A stretch of DNA of 64,000 nucleotides from Anaeromyxobacter sp. Fw109-5 (GTDB lineage: Bacteria > Myxococcota > Myxococcia > Myxococcales > Anaeromyxobacteraceae), in assembly GCF_000017505.1 (NCBI RefSeq), contig NC_009675.1, forward strand, positions 1,178,001 through 1,242,000. The letters are read 5' to 3'. The notes beneath the pieces were generated by a model. The model had not been told where the DNA came from, ran no database searches, and was given only the letters and a program-made list of their open reading frames with translations. This document shows positions 45,514-53,743 of this stretch, one piece after another. The stretch's first letter is position 1; every line of letters begins with the position of its first letter. The translations under genes were made by a program, and so were the position numbers.

Positions 45514-45855
45514 CTAGTCTAAGTCGAGTCTCCGCCCTGGAGCCAGGTTGCGCCGCGTATCGACCGTAGGCGAGCGACGCGCTGGAGGCGCGCGGGCCGG
45601 GCGAGACTCAGGCGGAGGAACGGGCTCGATATCCGGAGGCGGGGCTCCCGTCGTGATCGTGCGTAGGAGCCACGTCCTCGGCTCCCACCGATGTTGGCAC
45701 GAGGCGCACCGGAACCAGGGGCGCGTCGGAACCCCCTGACCATCGACTACCAACATCCCGCGGCGTCCATCGAATCCCTCGGCAAGGTTGTAGCTGTACG
45801 TGATGTTCACCTGGAGGGCTTCGTGGCGGCACTTCGGGCAGCGGGGCATCCCCAC
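45514..45855 (-). CDS. Hypothetical zinc-ribbon protein
   Basis: A 113-residue protein with CPKC near the start and CASC at about 50-53 around FDGRRGMLVVDG and TRPWFRCASCQHRWEPRTW, a two-knuckle zinc ribbon. The C-terminal 45 residues are proline- and arginine-rich and probably unstructured. I do not recognise a family. It lies at the right end of element 1, reading away from att copy 2. Confidence 0.55.
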   Translation of the reverse strand: MGMPRCPKCRHEALQVNITYSYNLAEGFDGRRGMLVVDGQGVPTRPWFRCASCQHRWEPRTWLLRTITTGAPPPDIEPVPPPESRPARAPPARRSPTVDTRRNLAPGRRLDLD

Positions 45856-46060
45856 CGTCTACCAGACCACCGCCCAAGGCGCTCCATCTCGCACTGGGAC
45901 TGCGGTTCGCGTCTACTCCTCGTCGCCGGCGTGGAACACGACGCGGATCCGGACGGTGCGTGTTTTGATCATCGGCGTGGAGGTCACGCGCGAACGCCGA
46001 CATGGCGCCGCCGCGGGTAGGCGCGTGCTGTGTGAGAAGGCGAAGTTGGCACGGGGGAAA

Positions 46061-46084
46061 TGGCAACCCCAGGGCAACTTTCGG
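46061..46084. repeat. 11-bp-spaced GCAAC repeats left of att copy 2
   Basis: GCAACCCCAG and GCAACTTTCG lie 11 bases apart, 70-90 bases left of att copy 2. A similar pair lies left of att copy 1. The spacing of about one helix turn is typical of integrase arm-type sites. This is inferred from position and pattern. Confidence 0.45.
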
Positions 46085-46103
46085 CTCGCGGCGGCTCAAA
46101 GAA

Positions 46104-46148
46104 GAAGCCCCCGAAGCAGCCGCTTTCGCGAGCAACCTCGGGGGCTTC
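46104..46148 (-). terminator. Hairpin terminator at att copy 2
   Basis: A perfect 11-bp stem (GAAGCCCCCGA/TCGGGGGCTTC), followed in leftward reading by TTCTTCTTTGAG. Its sequence is unrelated to those at the other two att copies, but it has the same place and orientation: an intrinsic terminator for the tRNA. Confidence 0.75.
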
Positions 46149-46151
46149 CGT

Positions 46152-46197
<46 letters not shown>

Positions 46198-46317
46198 CCG
46201 ACGTCGCCCAACGAGCAAAGGCCGTCCCTGCTGAGGTCGGTGCGCTTTCGCTGAATCCACAGCGTTTCCACGCGTGTTCCACATTGCCTCACGATGTCTC
46301 GTCGTGCTAGCCGGGAC

Positions 46318-46350
46318 GCACCACAAGCGCACCACGAGCGCACCACGCGA
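46318..46350. repeat. Three 11-bp direct repeats before the integrase
   Basis: GCACCAC recurs at 46318, 46329 and 46340 with exact 11-base spacing, ending 11 bases before the integrase start. The same word recurs at 54305 and, as GCACCAT, at 54317 near the other end of the element. These are good candidates for integrase arm-binding sites or an integrase autoregulatory site. Confidence 0.65.
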
Positions 46351-46360
46351 CGAGGCGGGC

Positions 46361-47722
46361 ATGAAGCACATCGAGCTGACGAGCGAATGGCTCGACAACT
46401 GGCGACCGGCGCGCATCCAGGAAGTCGCCGACCGGGGCACGAGGGGCCTCTCCGTGCGATGCGGCCCGACCGGGAAGAAGGTCTTCTACACCTGGGTGAA
46501 CGAGCTCGCCGACCCCGCCGCCATCACGAGGAAGGACGGGGCGGCGCCGCGCCGGTACCGCCGCCGCCGCCTGCCGCTCGGAGAGTTCCCGATGCTCTCG
46601 CTCGCGGGCGCGCGCAAGATGCTCCACGACCGCCGGGAGACGCGCGCGCAGGCGACGTACAACGCGACGGTCGGAAGGCTGCTCGACCTCTTCATCGAGC
46701 GCGGGCAGGCGTCGGAGTACACGGCGGACCTCCTCAAGAAGCACGTCGCGCCGATCCGGTCCCTCGTCGCCGTCACCCTCCCGCCCCCGACGTTGCCCGA
46801 CCTCGTCGCGAAGGTGCAGAAGGGCTACGTGGACGAGAAGGGACGCGCGGTGGGCGGCCCCGCTGTGGCGGACAAGGTCCGCGGCGGGCTGCGGAGCCTG
46901 TTCGGCTGGGCGCAGCGGCAGGGGCACTTCCCGGCCGATCGGCCCCTCCCGACCCTCGGCCTCGTCCGCGAGGACTTCAAGGGGATCGGCTGGCAGGCTC
47001 GCGAGCGCAGCCCGTCGGAGGGCGAGCTGCACCGGCTGTTCGCCGCGCTCGGCATCGGAGCCGCGGAGCACCTTGAGATCGACCTCGCGGTGAGCCCGCG
47101 TATCCCGCTCGCATCGCGGCTCGCGGTTCTCCTGCTCATGCACGTTCCCGTCCGCAGCGGGGTCGGCCTCCTCGCGCAGCCGGCGGACGCCGCGGACTTG
47201 GACCGCGGCGTCCTGCGCTGGGCCACGCACAAGGGCAAGCGCGACGACACGATCGAGACCCCTCTCAGCGCGACCGCAAAGGAGATCGTCCAGCGGCTGC
47301 GGAAGCTCCCCGGTGGCGCGACCTGGCTCATTCCGAGCCCGGAGGATCCGACGCAGCCGATCGATACGAAGGCCCTGGCCCGCCTCTTCGCTCGCCTCCA
47401 GGCGCCCGGACGCGACGGGAAGCCGCCCCGCGTCGCCCCGGACAAGGGGAAGGAGCCCTTCGTGCCGCACACGCTCCGGGCCCTGTGGTCGTCGCTCGCG
47501 GGCGATCTCGGGATCCACGACGGCGTCGCGGTGCGGGTCATCGGTCACAAGCCGGAGGGGGCGTCGGCGGCGCAGAGGTTCTACGACCACTCCCTCCGGC
47601 TCGACCTCCAGCGCGAGGCCGTCGAGCGCGTGAGCGCGGAGCTGGAGCGGATCCGCAGGCGCGAGGTCGCGAAGACGGCCGCCGCGCTTCCGCTCCGCCG
47701 TCACGCGGTCGGAGCCGGATAG
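46361..47722 (+). CDS. int: Tyrosine recombinase/integrase of element 2
   Basis: A 453-residue protein from the ATG at 46361. An N-terminal arm-binding region (about 1-95, RGLSVRCGPTGKKVFYTWVNE and RLPLGEFPMLSLAGARKML) and a core-binding SAM-like domain (about 98-205) precede the catalytic domain. The active set is Arg265 (HVPVRSG), His370 and Arg373 (HTLRALW), His396 (VIGHKP) and the nucleophile Tyr408 (QRFYDHS). The frame is intact, so it is likely active, recombining within the tRNA-Pro anticodon-loop region. It reads away from att copy 2. Confidence 0.92.
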   Translation: MKHIELTSEWLDNWRPARIQEVADRGTRGLSVRCGPTGKKVFYTWVNELADPAAITRKDGAAPRRYRRRRLPLGEFPMLSLAGARKMLHDRRETRAQATYNATVGRLLDLFIERGQASEYTADLLKKHVAPIRSLVAVTLPPPTLPDLVAKVQKGYVDEKGRAVGGPAVADKVRGGLRSLFGWAQRQGHFPADRPLPTLGLVREDFKGIGWQARERSPSEGELHRLFAALGIGAAEHLEIDLAVSPRIPLASRLAVLLLMHVPVRSGVGLLAQPADAADLDRGVLRWATHKGKRDDTIETPLSATAKEIVQRLRKLPGGATWLIPSPEDPTQPIDTKALARLFARLQAPGRDGKPPRVAPDKGKEPFVPHTLRALWSSLAGDLGIHDGVAVRVIGHKPEGASAAQRFYDHSLRLDLQREAVERVSAELERIRRREVAKTAAALPLRRHAVGAG

Positions 47723-47822
47723 CGCGTCGCAACGGCGACCCTGCGGTCGTTCACCATGCCCCGGCACGCAGTAATTGGGGTGGTGTCACACCATTGTTGT
47801 ATCCATTGCAGAGCGGAGGCAG

Positions 47823-47931
47823 AGCAGGGCGCGGGCCCGATTCGTCCGGTCGGATTACTCGCGAGCACGCAGGTGGACGGGACATAGCAGGACGCGGGCC
47901 CAGCTCTCCGGCTGGACTACTCGCGGGCACG
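47823..47931. repeat. Two imperfect 46-bp direct repeats
   Basis: Segments 47823-47869 and 47886-47931 share AGCAGG, CGCGGGCCC, CCGG, GGA, TACTCGCG and GCACG in the same order with small differences; the start-to-start distance is 63 bases. They lie between the integrase and the RHH gene and may be binding sites for the RHH or AlpA-like protein, or iterons. Confidence 0.65.
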
Positions 47932-47951
47932 AGGATCCCACCGGGATCCTC
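47931..47951. other. Perfect 9-bp stem-loop upstream of the RHH gene
   Basis: GAGGATCCC and GGGATCCTC pair across a three-base loop, 34 bases before the RHH start codon. There is no T-run, so an operator or leader structure is more likely than a terminator. Function inferred only. Confidence 0.5.
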
Positions 47952-47984
47952 CATCGCCCGCGGGTTGCGGGCGGAGAGGCAGAA

Positions 47985-48164
47985 ATGGCTCGCAAGACCC
48001 AGCCGCAGGGTAAGCAGCAGCACGCGGCGACCATCCTCATCGACTCCGAGCTGAGGCGGCGTGCCCGCTACTTCCAGGCGGAGCGCGGCGTCTCGTTCGC
48101 GACGGTCGTCCGGCTCGCGCTGACCGAGTACCTCGGCCGCGCGGGCAACGAGGTGCGCTCGTGA
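47985..48164 (+). CDS. Ribbon-helix-helix (CopG-like) small regulator
   Basis: A 59-residue protein from the ATG at 47985, with a ribosome-binding site GGAGAGG nine bases upstream. HAATILIDSELRRRARYFQAERGVSFATVVRLALTEYLGRAG has the strand plus two helices of a ribbon-helix-helix DNA-binding protein. It overlaps the next gene by four bases. It probably regulates the early operon of the element or its copy number. Confidence 0.75.
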   Translation: MARKTQPQGKQQHAATILIDSELRRRARYFQAERGVSFATVVRLALTEYLGRAGNEVRS

Positions 48165-48412
48165 TGGCGAACCGCTCGGCTGCGGCGGCGCCCCGTCACT
48201 ACCTGACGCGGGCCGACGTGTGCCGTCGCTGGAACATCTCCCGCGCGACGTCCTACCGGATGCAGGCGGACGGCTACCTCCGTCCGCCCGTGAAGCTCGG
48301 CCCCGGCATCGCGCGGTGGTCGCTCGCCGAGATCGAGGAGATCGAGGCGCGAGCCGCCGAGGACCGCTCGGCGGGCGTGGCGAACGCCGCGCCCGCCACG
48401 GAGCGCGAGTGA
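48161..48412 (+). CDS. AlpA/excisionase-like HTH protein
   Basis: An 83-residue protein using GTG 48161, which overlaps the RHH stop (an ATG follows directly). HYLTRADVCRRWNISRATSYRMQADGYLRPPVKLGPGIARWSLAEIEEIEAR is an AlpA/MerR-type winged helix, a fold typical of prophage and satellite regulators and excisionases. It is translationally coupled on both sides. Control of excision or replication is inferred. Confidence 0.82.
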   Translation: MMANRSAAAAPRHYLTRADVCRRWNISRATSYRMQADGYLRPPVKLGPGIARWSLAEIEEIEARAAEDRSAGVANAAPATERE

Positions 48413-49329
48413 TGGCGCTCGGTCACGCCGGCCGGAACCGCGCCGGCTTCCTCGCGATCCCCCGCGAGTGGTTCTCGGCCGTCGCGCGCGGCGACATCAC
48501 GGTCGAGCAGCTCGGGATCCTCGTCCTGGTGGCGAGCGAAGGGAACTGGGCCGCCGCGACGACGGTGTTGGCGAAGGACGGCACCCGCTACGGCGTCGGC
48601 ATCGGCGAGACGCTGCTCGGCCGCCGAAAGTTCGCCGCGCGCTACGGTCTCGGGAAGGGCGGCAGAGAGCGGGTGACGCGCGCGCTCCGCCGGGGCGAGG
48701 CGCTCGGGATCATGTCCATCACCGCGGCCGAGCCCGCGCCACCCGCAGCCCCTAGCTCCACGCCACCCGGTGCGCCACCCGCCGCACCACCCCCGACGCT
48801 CGTCAAGTTCAGGAACGACGCGGAGATCCTGTTCCCTGCCATCGAGCCGGCACCACTCTTCGCACCGCCGCCCGCGCCTCTCCCCGCACCTGCGTCCACC
48901 CCGATCCAAGAAGGGAACAACGGAACAACGAACATCCCGTCGCCGTCGCCTGCGGCTCGCGGCACCAGGAGCACCACTAAGGCGCGGAAGGAACCCGACC
49001 CGCGCCACCGCGCGCTCACCGACCGGCTCGTCGCCGTCTTCGCGGAGCTGCGCGGCGTCCCCTACGGCTTTCACGGGGGCAAGGACGGCAGGGCCGTCGC
49101 CGAGCTGCTCCGACTCTCGGGCGGCGACCCCGGCGCCGTCGAGGCCCGGTGGCGACGCGCCCTCGCGATGGGCGACCGCTTCCCTGGGTGCGGGTCGCTC
49201 TCGGCCCTCGCGAGCCGCTGGAACGACCTCGCGACGGCCGGCGCCGCTCGGCCGAGCGGAATCGCAAGCCGCAACGCCCCCCAGCCGCCCAGCACCCAGT
49301 TCACCACCACGTTCGCGGAGGTCAGCTAG
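48412..49329 (+). CDS. Putative replication initiator of element 2
   Basis: A 305-residue protein (ATG 48412, TGATG overlap with the AlpA-like gene). Residues about 1-105 look like a winged-helix region (EQLGILVLVASEGNWAAATTVLAKDG...GLGKGGRERVTRALRRGEALGIMSI). A long Pro/Ala-rich linker lies at about 105-185, and a helical C-terminal module at about 195-285 (LTDRLVAVFAELRGVPYGFHGGKDGRAVAELLRLSGG). The layout and its position directly before a DnaC-like loader recall phage replication proteins of the O/DnaD type. The function is inferred from context. Confidence 0.6.
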   Translation: MALGHAGRNRAGFLAIPREWFSAVARGDITVEQLGILVLVASEGNWAAATTVLAKDGTRYGVGIGETLLGRRKFAARYGLGKGGRERVTRALRRGEALGIMSITAAEPAPPAAPSSTPPGAPPAAPPPTLVKFRNDAEILFPAIEPAPLFAPPPAPLPAPASTPIQEGNNGTTNIPSPSPAARGTRSTTKARKEPDPRHRALTDRLVAVFAELRGVPYGFHGGKDGRAVAELLRLSGGDPGAVEARWRRALAMGDRFPGCGSLSALASRWNDLATAGAARPSGIASRNAPQPPSTQFTTTFAEVS

Positions 49330-50001
49330 ATGGCCGAGCACACCTTCATGAACCCGGAGATCGGGGAGTGGGCCAAGCGCGTCATGGCGCGCGCCGAGGA
49401 CCCGCAGTACCAAGAGAACGTCCGCCGTCTCGCCGCGGAAGACGCCGAGATCGCCGAGGCCCACGCCGACTTCGCGCGGCGGCGCAGGTTCGTCGAGGGC
49501 AGCGTCCCGCAGGCCTTCTGGGAGTCCGTGCAGAACCCCGACAACACGGAGGCGCTCGCGGCCGTGAGGCACCACCTCGCAGTCGCCCCGCCGGAGTGCG
49601 TCTTCCTCTCGCTGGCCGGCCCGCGCGGGCGCGGGAAGTCGACGGCGCTCGCATGGGCCGTGACCGAGCACGGCGGCCTGTTCGTCGAGGCCCACGCGCT
49701 CGTACGCCTCGGGATGTTCGATCGGATCTGGCGCGACGCCCCGGACGTTCCTGTTCTCGCCCTGGACGAGATCGGCGCCGAGTACCTGAACGACGGCTAC
49801 CGGGCCTCGCTGTACGAGCTGCTCAACAGGCGGTTCTCGAACAACCGCAAGACGATCATCGCGACGAACCTGGACGCCGCCGCGTTCAAGGCGCGGTACT
49901 GCCCGGACGCGAACGATCGGCTCGCCGAGCGGATCGCCAAGGGCGGGCGCTGGGTCAACCTGCCCGGTGAGTCGATGCGCCGGAACTGGCGGGAGGTCTA
50001 G
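49330..50001 (+). CDS. DnaC/IstB-like AAA+ ATPase (helicase loader)
   Basis: A 223-residue protein starting directly after the preceding stop codon. Walker A is GPRGRGKST at 97-105 and Walker B is VLALDEIG with Asp146-Glu147. LLNRRFSNNRKTIIATNLD is the sensor-1 region and RLAERIAKGG contains the arginine finger region typical of DnaC/DnaI loaders. It would recruit the host replicative helicase to an element origin, with the upstream initiator. Loaders of this kind occur in phages and satellites. Confidence 0.8.
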   Translation: MAEHTFMNPEIGEWAKRVMARAEDPQYQENVRRLAAEDAEIAEAHADFARRRRFVEGSVPQAFWESVQNPDNTEALAAVRHHLAVAPPECVFLSLAGPRGRGKSTALAWAVTEHGGLFVEAHALVRLGMFDRIWRDAPDVPVLALDEIGAEYLNDGYRASLYELLNRRFSNNRKTIIATNLDAAAFKARYCPDANDRLAERIAKGGRWVNLPGESMRRNWREV

Positions 50002-50324
50002 GTTCGCGGCGGTGACGCCAGCCAAGGGCGCCGCCCCACATTCGTTATAAGCTATTAGTGAAAATTCGGAGAATCGTAGCGAACGGCCGCGGTGCGAGCA
50101 GCTCAGCGCGGTCGGGGCGGCCGCCCAGTTTCCGGGGGGGGGGGGGACTGGGGGCCGACGGGGGGGGGGGCGTGTCGTCCCCGCTCACGCTGGCCGAGCC
50201 CGGTCCGGGCGGCGCCGGCTACGAACTGGGCCGGGAGGCTGCCCGGCGGGGTGGTGGAAGGGGAAGGTGTGGGAACGGAGGCCGCTGCTGCGCGCGAGGC
50301 CCAGCCCCGCCCGGCCGCCGCCGG
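50002..50324. other. AT-rich patch and long G-runs, possible origin
   Basis: Positions about 50040-50082 are strikingly AT-rich for this genome (CGTTATAAGCTATTAGTGAA). They are followed by G13 (50134-50146), G5 (50150-50154) and G11 (50160-50170), which can form a G-quadruplex. Adjacency to the replication module makes an origin possible. The homopolymers may also be phase-variable or carry sequencing error. No gene is seen. Confidence 0.5.
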
Positions 50325-51239
50325 CTACTCCTCGGAGAAGTAGTCGCTGTCGACGCGCTTCACCGCGTACGTCTCGACCGTGTTCACGCCGACGTCGTGG
50401 TCCACCATGAGGCCGGCCAGGGTCGCGCCGTCGATGAGGATGATCTTCGCCTCGATCTGCCCCACGTACTCCCGAGCCTCCTTCGAGAACGCCGATGTCG
50501 TGATGAAGACGCCCTTTCGCCCGCGCCGGCCGAGGAGGCTGCCCGCGAACCCCTGGATGTCGGGCCGGCCCACGGTGTTCTGCCACCGCTTCGCCTGGAC
50601 GTAGATTGCGTCCAGGCCGAGCTTGTCCTCCTTGATGACGCCGTCGATCCCGCCGTCGCCCGTCCGCCCGAGCGCCTCTCCGGCATCCGCGATGGTGCCG
50701 CCGTAGCCCATCTTGACGAGCAGCTCGATCACGAGCTTCTCGAAGAACTGCGGCGAGGCGGTCTTCACGGCCGCGAGCACGTCGGCCTCGGTCTTCTGCC
50801 GGATGCGCCGGTAGGCGACTTCGAGTTGCTCCTCGGGCGTCTCGGTCGGGTCCGTCGAGGGCGAGAAGCTGCTCTCGTCGACGTCGCCGTTGTGGCGCAG
50901 GGTGAGGAACTCGCGGAACGGCTCGAACCGCTCCAAGTAGCTCTTCGTGATCTCCCTCGGGCGCTCCGTCAGGACGGAGCGGCCCTCCTTGGTGATCTGG
51001 TACACGCCGCGCCTCACGGAGGAGATGAGGCCGGCCTTGTCGAGGTACGTCTTCGCCCAGCCGACGCGATTGTCGAACACGCTCTGCTTGCCGCTCGGCA
51101 GCATCTCCGCGCGCTCCTGGGCGGTGAGGTTGAACTCCGCCGCGAGGCGATCTCGGACGTCGCGAACGTGGTGTTCGTCGCCGTCGCCGACGGCTCGCAG
51201 CAGGGGCAGCATGAACGACTCGTAGTCCGGTACCGGCAT
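50325..51239 (-). CDS. mrr: Mrr-family type IV restriction endonuclease
   Basis: A 304-residue protein. The N-terminal Mrr_N winged helix covers about 1-90 (LPLLRAVGDGDEHHVRDVRDRLAAEFNLT...GLISSVRRGVYQITKEGRSVL). The catalytic domain at about 155-290 has FEKLVIELLVKMGYGG, then TGDGGIDGVI with the metal Asp at 199, and VQAKRW with the QxK motif at 215-217. Mrr cleaves DNA with modified adenines or cytosines. The full length and all key residues are present. It is transcribed against the replication module, as an independent cargo gene. Confidence 0.92.
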   Translation of the reverse strand: MPVPDYESFMLPLLRAVGDGDEHHVRDVRDRLAAEFNLTAQERAEMLPSGKQSVFDNRVGWAKTYLDKAGLISSVRRGVYQITKEGRSVLTERPREITKSYLERFEPFREFLTLRHNGDVDESSFSPSTDPTETPEEQLEVAYRRIRQKTEADVLAAVKTASPQFFEKLVIELLVKMGYGGTIADAGEALGRTGDGGIDGVIKEDKLGLDAIYVQAKRWQNTVGRPDIQGFAGSLLGRRGRKGVFITTSAFSKEAREYVGQIEAKIILIDGATLAGLMVDHDVGVNTVETYAVKRVDSDYFSEE

Positions 51240-51649
51240 GGGACGACTCTAGCGCACGCCGGCGGAGGCACGCCTGTCGGGATACGAGCCATCCGCCCTG
51301 TGCGCACCGTTGCCGTCGCCCGGCACGGTGATGGCGATCGTGGTCGCGTTGCTGTGGCGGCGAGGTCTGCGCCGCGATGCACGGCAAGCGCATCGCGCGG
51401 TTCCGACCTGTTAACGTGTGGATCGACCACTTGCTCACCAGGCAGGTGACGCGGTAACTGGGCCGTGTTTTTGTGGGTTTAGCTGCTCGTGGTGCGCCGC
51501 GTGGTGCGTTCGCAGGTGAGGAAAGGTTAGCAGCCGGCGGGGGACCTTGGTGACGTGCCGCAGCAGCTCGTTCGCGGGCGCGCCGCTCGTGGACGGGTGC
51601 GGTCCCGGCGCCGACCGGAGGCCAGCACGGCCCGATCTAGAATCGCGCC
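51240..51649. other. Intergenic with GTGGTGC repeats
   Basis: No gene is seen in about 410 bases. GTGGTGC occurs at 51489 and 51501, the reverse complement of the GCACCAC words near the integrase and the right end of the element. This could mark a former element boundary or a regulatory region for the two divergent cargo genes. Confidence 0.45.
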
Positions 51650-52801
51650 GTGCTGATCCTCTACGCGCGGCCCGGCCTGGAAGGGATCGCAGAGCTACTT
51701 CCGGCTGGCGACGGTTCGGTTCGTCGGGATCACGTTCCGGCGAACGCTGTGCGCCTCCTGACCGCTCGCGGCGATCGCATGGCGGCCCAGGTTCTCACGA
51801 GTGTGCCGTTCGAGGTCAGGGACGCGATCGACGTGTTCGGCGAGACCGTCCCCTTGCTGTACGCGGTCGCGCCCGTGGCGGCATATGAACGGCTGCGCCG
51901 AGCTGCCGAGACGCCTTCGGGGGCTCTCGCTTTTCGGCTCATCGCCCAGGTGGCGTGCGAGCTGGGGGTAGACGTCCACTTCGTCGCCGCCGACGTCATG
52001 GCCCAGACCGCGGCCGACCTCGCGGAAGCGTCGCGCGCGCTGGCGCCGCTCGAGATCAAGCGGCTCGTGAACCAATGGATCGGCGTCGCCGGGGGCTACC
52101 TCGGGGACTTCTCATACAGCACGCACGAGGCGTTCTACGCCGACCTCGGGTTGCCGATCGAGCCGTCGGGCATGGAGGGGACGACGCGCTCGAGGTTCAT
52201 GCAGATCCTCGCGGCGAACGACCCGCGGACGCAGGCGAAGATCCTCGAGGGGATCCTGGCGAAGTATCCGCCGGGCAGCCCCGTCCCGGACGGAAGCAGC
52301 GCGGCCCGCACCCCCGAGATGCACTCCGAGCTCCTCGGCTGGATCTCGCGCCTGCGCGGAACCGATCCGGTTCCGGCTCCTCGCTTGGCGACCACGAGCG
52401 CCGTGGTGGAGCGGGCGCTGCGCGACGCCGAGGAGCTGCTCAATCGCAACGGGCCGACGAGCTGCGTGGACCGCGTGCATACGGCCTTGCACGGCTACCT
52501 CCGGGAGGTCTGCGGCTCCGCGGGCCTGGACGCACCCGCAGACGCTTCCCTGCCGCTCCTCCTGAAAACTCTGCGGGAGCGACACCCGTCGTTCACGGCG
52601 CCTAGCCCGAGGTTCGACGACATCTCGGCGGTGCTCCGGTCGCTCGGGTCGATCGTGGACAAGCTCAACCCGATTCGGAACAACGCGACCGTCGCGCACC
52701 CGAACGCCGAGTTGCTGCCGCCGGCCGAGGCGATGCTCGTGGTCAACGCCGTGCGCACCATCCTCCACTACGTCGAGGCCAAGCTCGCGCCGATCGCGTA
52801 G
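51650..52801 (+). CDS. Abortive-infection family protein with C-terminal HEPN (Abi_C)
   Basis: A 383-residue protein with a GTG start at 51650; no ATG fits. The N-terminal half (about 1-230) is helical and unassigned. The C-terminal region (about 255-383) matches the Abi_C domain: VVERALRDAEELLNRNGPTSCVDRVHTALHGYLREVCGSAG, then IRNNATVAHPN, then EAMLVVNAVRTILHYVEAKL. RNNATVAH (Arg343 to His350) is the Rx6H motif of HEPN ribonucleases. Such proteins halt the cell during phage infection by RNA cleavage; the trigger here is unknown. Confidence 0.82.
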   Translation: MLILYARPGLEGIAELLPAGDGSVRRDHVPANAVRLLTARGDRMAAQVLTSVPFEVRDAIDVFGETVPLLYAVAPVAAYERLRRAAETPSGALAFRLIAQVACELGVDVHFVAADVMAQTAADLAEASRALAPLEIKRLVNQWIGVAGGYLGDFSYSTHEAFYADLGLPIEPSGMEGTTRSRFMQILAANDPRTQAKILEGILAKYPPGSPVPDGSSAARTPEMHSELLGWISRLRGTDPVPAPRLATTSAVVERALRDAEELLNRNGPTSCVDRVHTALHGYLREVCGSAGLDAPADASLPLLLKTLRERHPSFTAPSPRFDDISAVLRSLGSIVDKLNPIRNNATVAHPNAELLPPAEAMLVVNAVRTILHYVEAKLAPIA

Positions 52802-52964
52802 TCGTTCGCGGGCGCATCCTGGTGAACGGGGGCGCCGGGTGCGCCGGCAAGCGCGCGCCGTCCCGAGCGCCAGCGATGGGGGGTGCGCTGGCCGGTTCTT
52901 TCTAGCAGGCGCGCGCGAAGAACACCGGCGCCGCGCCTCGCCCGGAGGCGAGTATCGTTCGACC

Positions 52965-53684
52965 ATGCCGATCAAGCTCATCGACTCGACGCAGTACCAC
53001 CTCTGGGCCGATGCGCTTCACGCGCGCCAGCTCGCGCGGACGACGAAGGACGAGTGGGATCGCGGTGCTTACGTCCGCTGGGCTGTGAACACCGCCTGGA
53101 CGGCGTTCGAGAACTATGCGACCGACCTGCTGTCCGCGCAGGGGCTCGGTATGCGATTCAAGAAGCGGTTCGATGACGCCCTCGCCGCCAACAGGCTGCC
53201 GAAGGTCAACTGGGGCAGCGGGGTTTGGCAGCGCGCGCTGGCGGTGTACCAGTTGCGCAAGGACTTCACCCACGTCGCGGCGATCACGAACTCGGCTGTC
53301 CTGCGCCCTCCGATTGCGGACGCCGAGAAGGCCATCGAGACGATGAGGGAAGCGGTGAAGGCGCTTGCGGCACACGCGGGTGCTGCCTCTCCTCCGTGGG
53401 TCGAGGACGATGGCGCGGCCGGGTTCGGCTCGCGCACCGGCGATTACGCGATCGGCGTGCTCACGATGGCCGGCGCCGATCCCGAGCATCCTGAAACCGT
53501 CCGCATCACCTATGTCTGGGAGGGGAAGGAGTACGTCGACCTTTACGCGCCACCCGGCACCGCGTGGGAGCCGCTGCTCGATCGGCTCCAGGGCGCGCTG
53601 AACGTCCCCGCGACGGCGATCCGCGCGTACCGCGGGCAGACGCTCCTAAGCGAAAGGCTGCTCAACGCTCGCCGCTCGGAGTAG
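52965..53684 (+). CDS. Unknown protein with possible HEPN-like ribonuclease motif
   Basis: A 239-residue protein from the ATG at 52965. I do not recognise a family. The first about 130 residues are helical (GAYVRWAVNTAWTAFENYATDLLSAQG) and contain LRKDFTH, Arg98 to His103, an Rx4H arrangement as in HEPN nucleases. The last about 85 residues look like a ubiquitin-like or small beta-grasp region (VRITYVWEGKEYVDLYAPPGTAWEPLLDRL...IRAYRGQTLLSER). It lies 160 bases after the Abi_C gene in the same direction, so they may be one defence unit. Confidence 0.6.
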   Translation: MPIKLIDSTQYHLWADALHARQLARTTKDEWDRGAYVRWAVNTAWTAFENYATDLLSAQGLGMRFKKRFDDALAANRLPKVNWGSGVWQRALAVYQLRKDFTHVAAITNSAVLRPPIADAEKAIETMREAVKALAAHAGAASPPWVEDDGAAGFGSRTGDYAIGVLTMAGADPEHPETVRITYVWEGKEYVDLYAPPGTAWEPLLDRLQGALNVPATAIRAYRGQTLLSERLLNARRSE

Positions 53685-53743
53685 CGGGCACGACTCCCCC
53701 CGCGGTTTCGGGCGGACGAGGCCGGCGCTAGGGTGGTGTCGGC

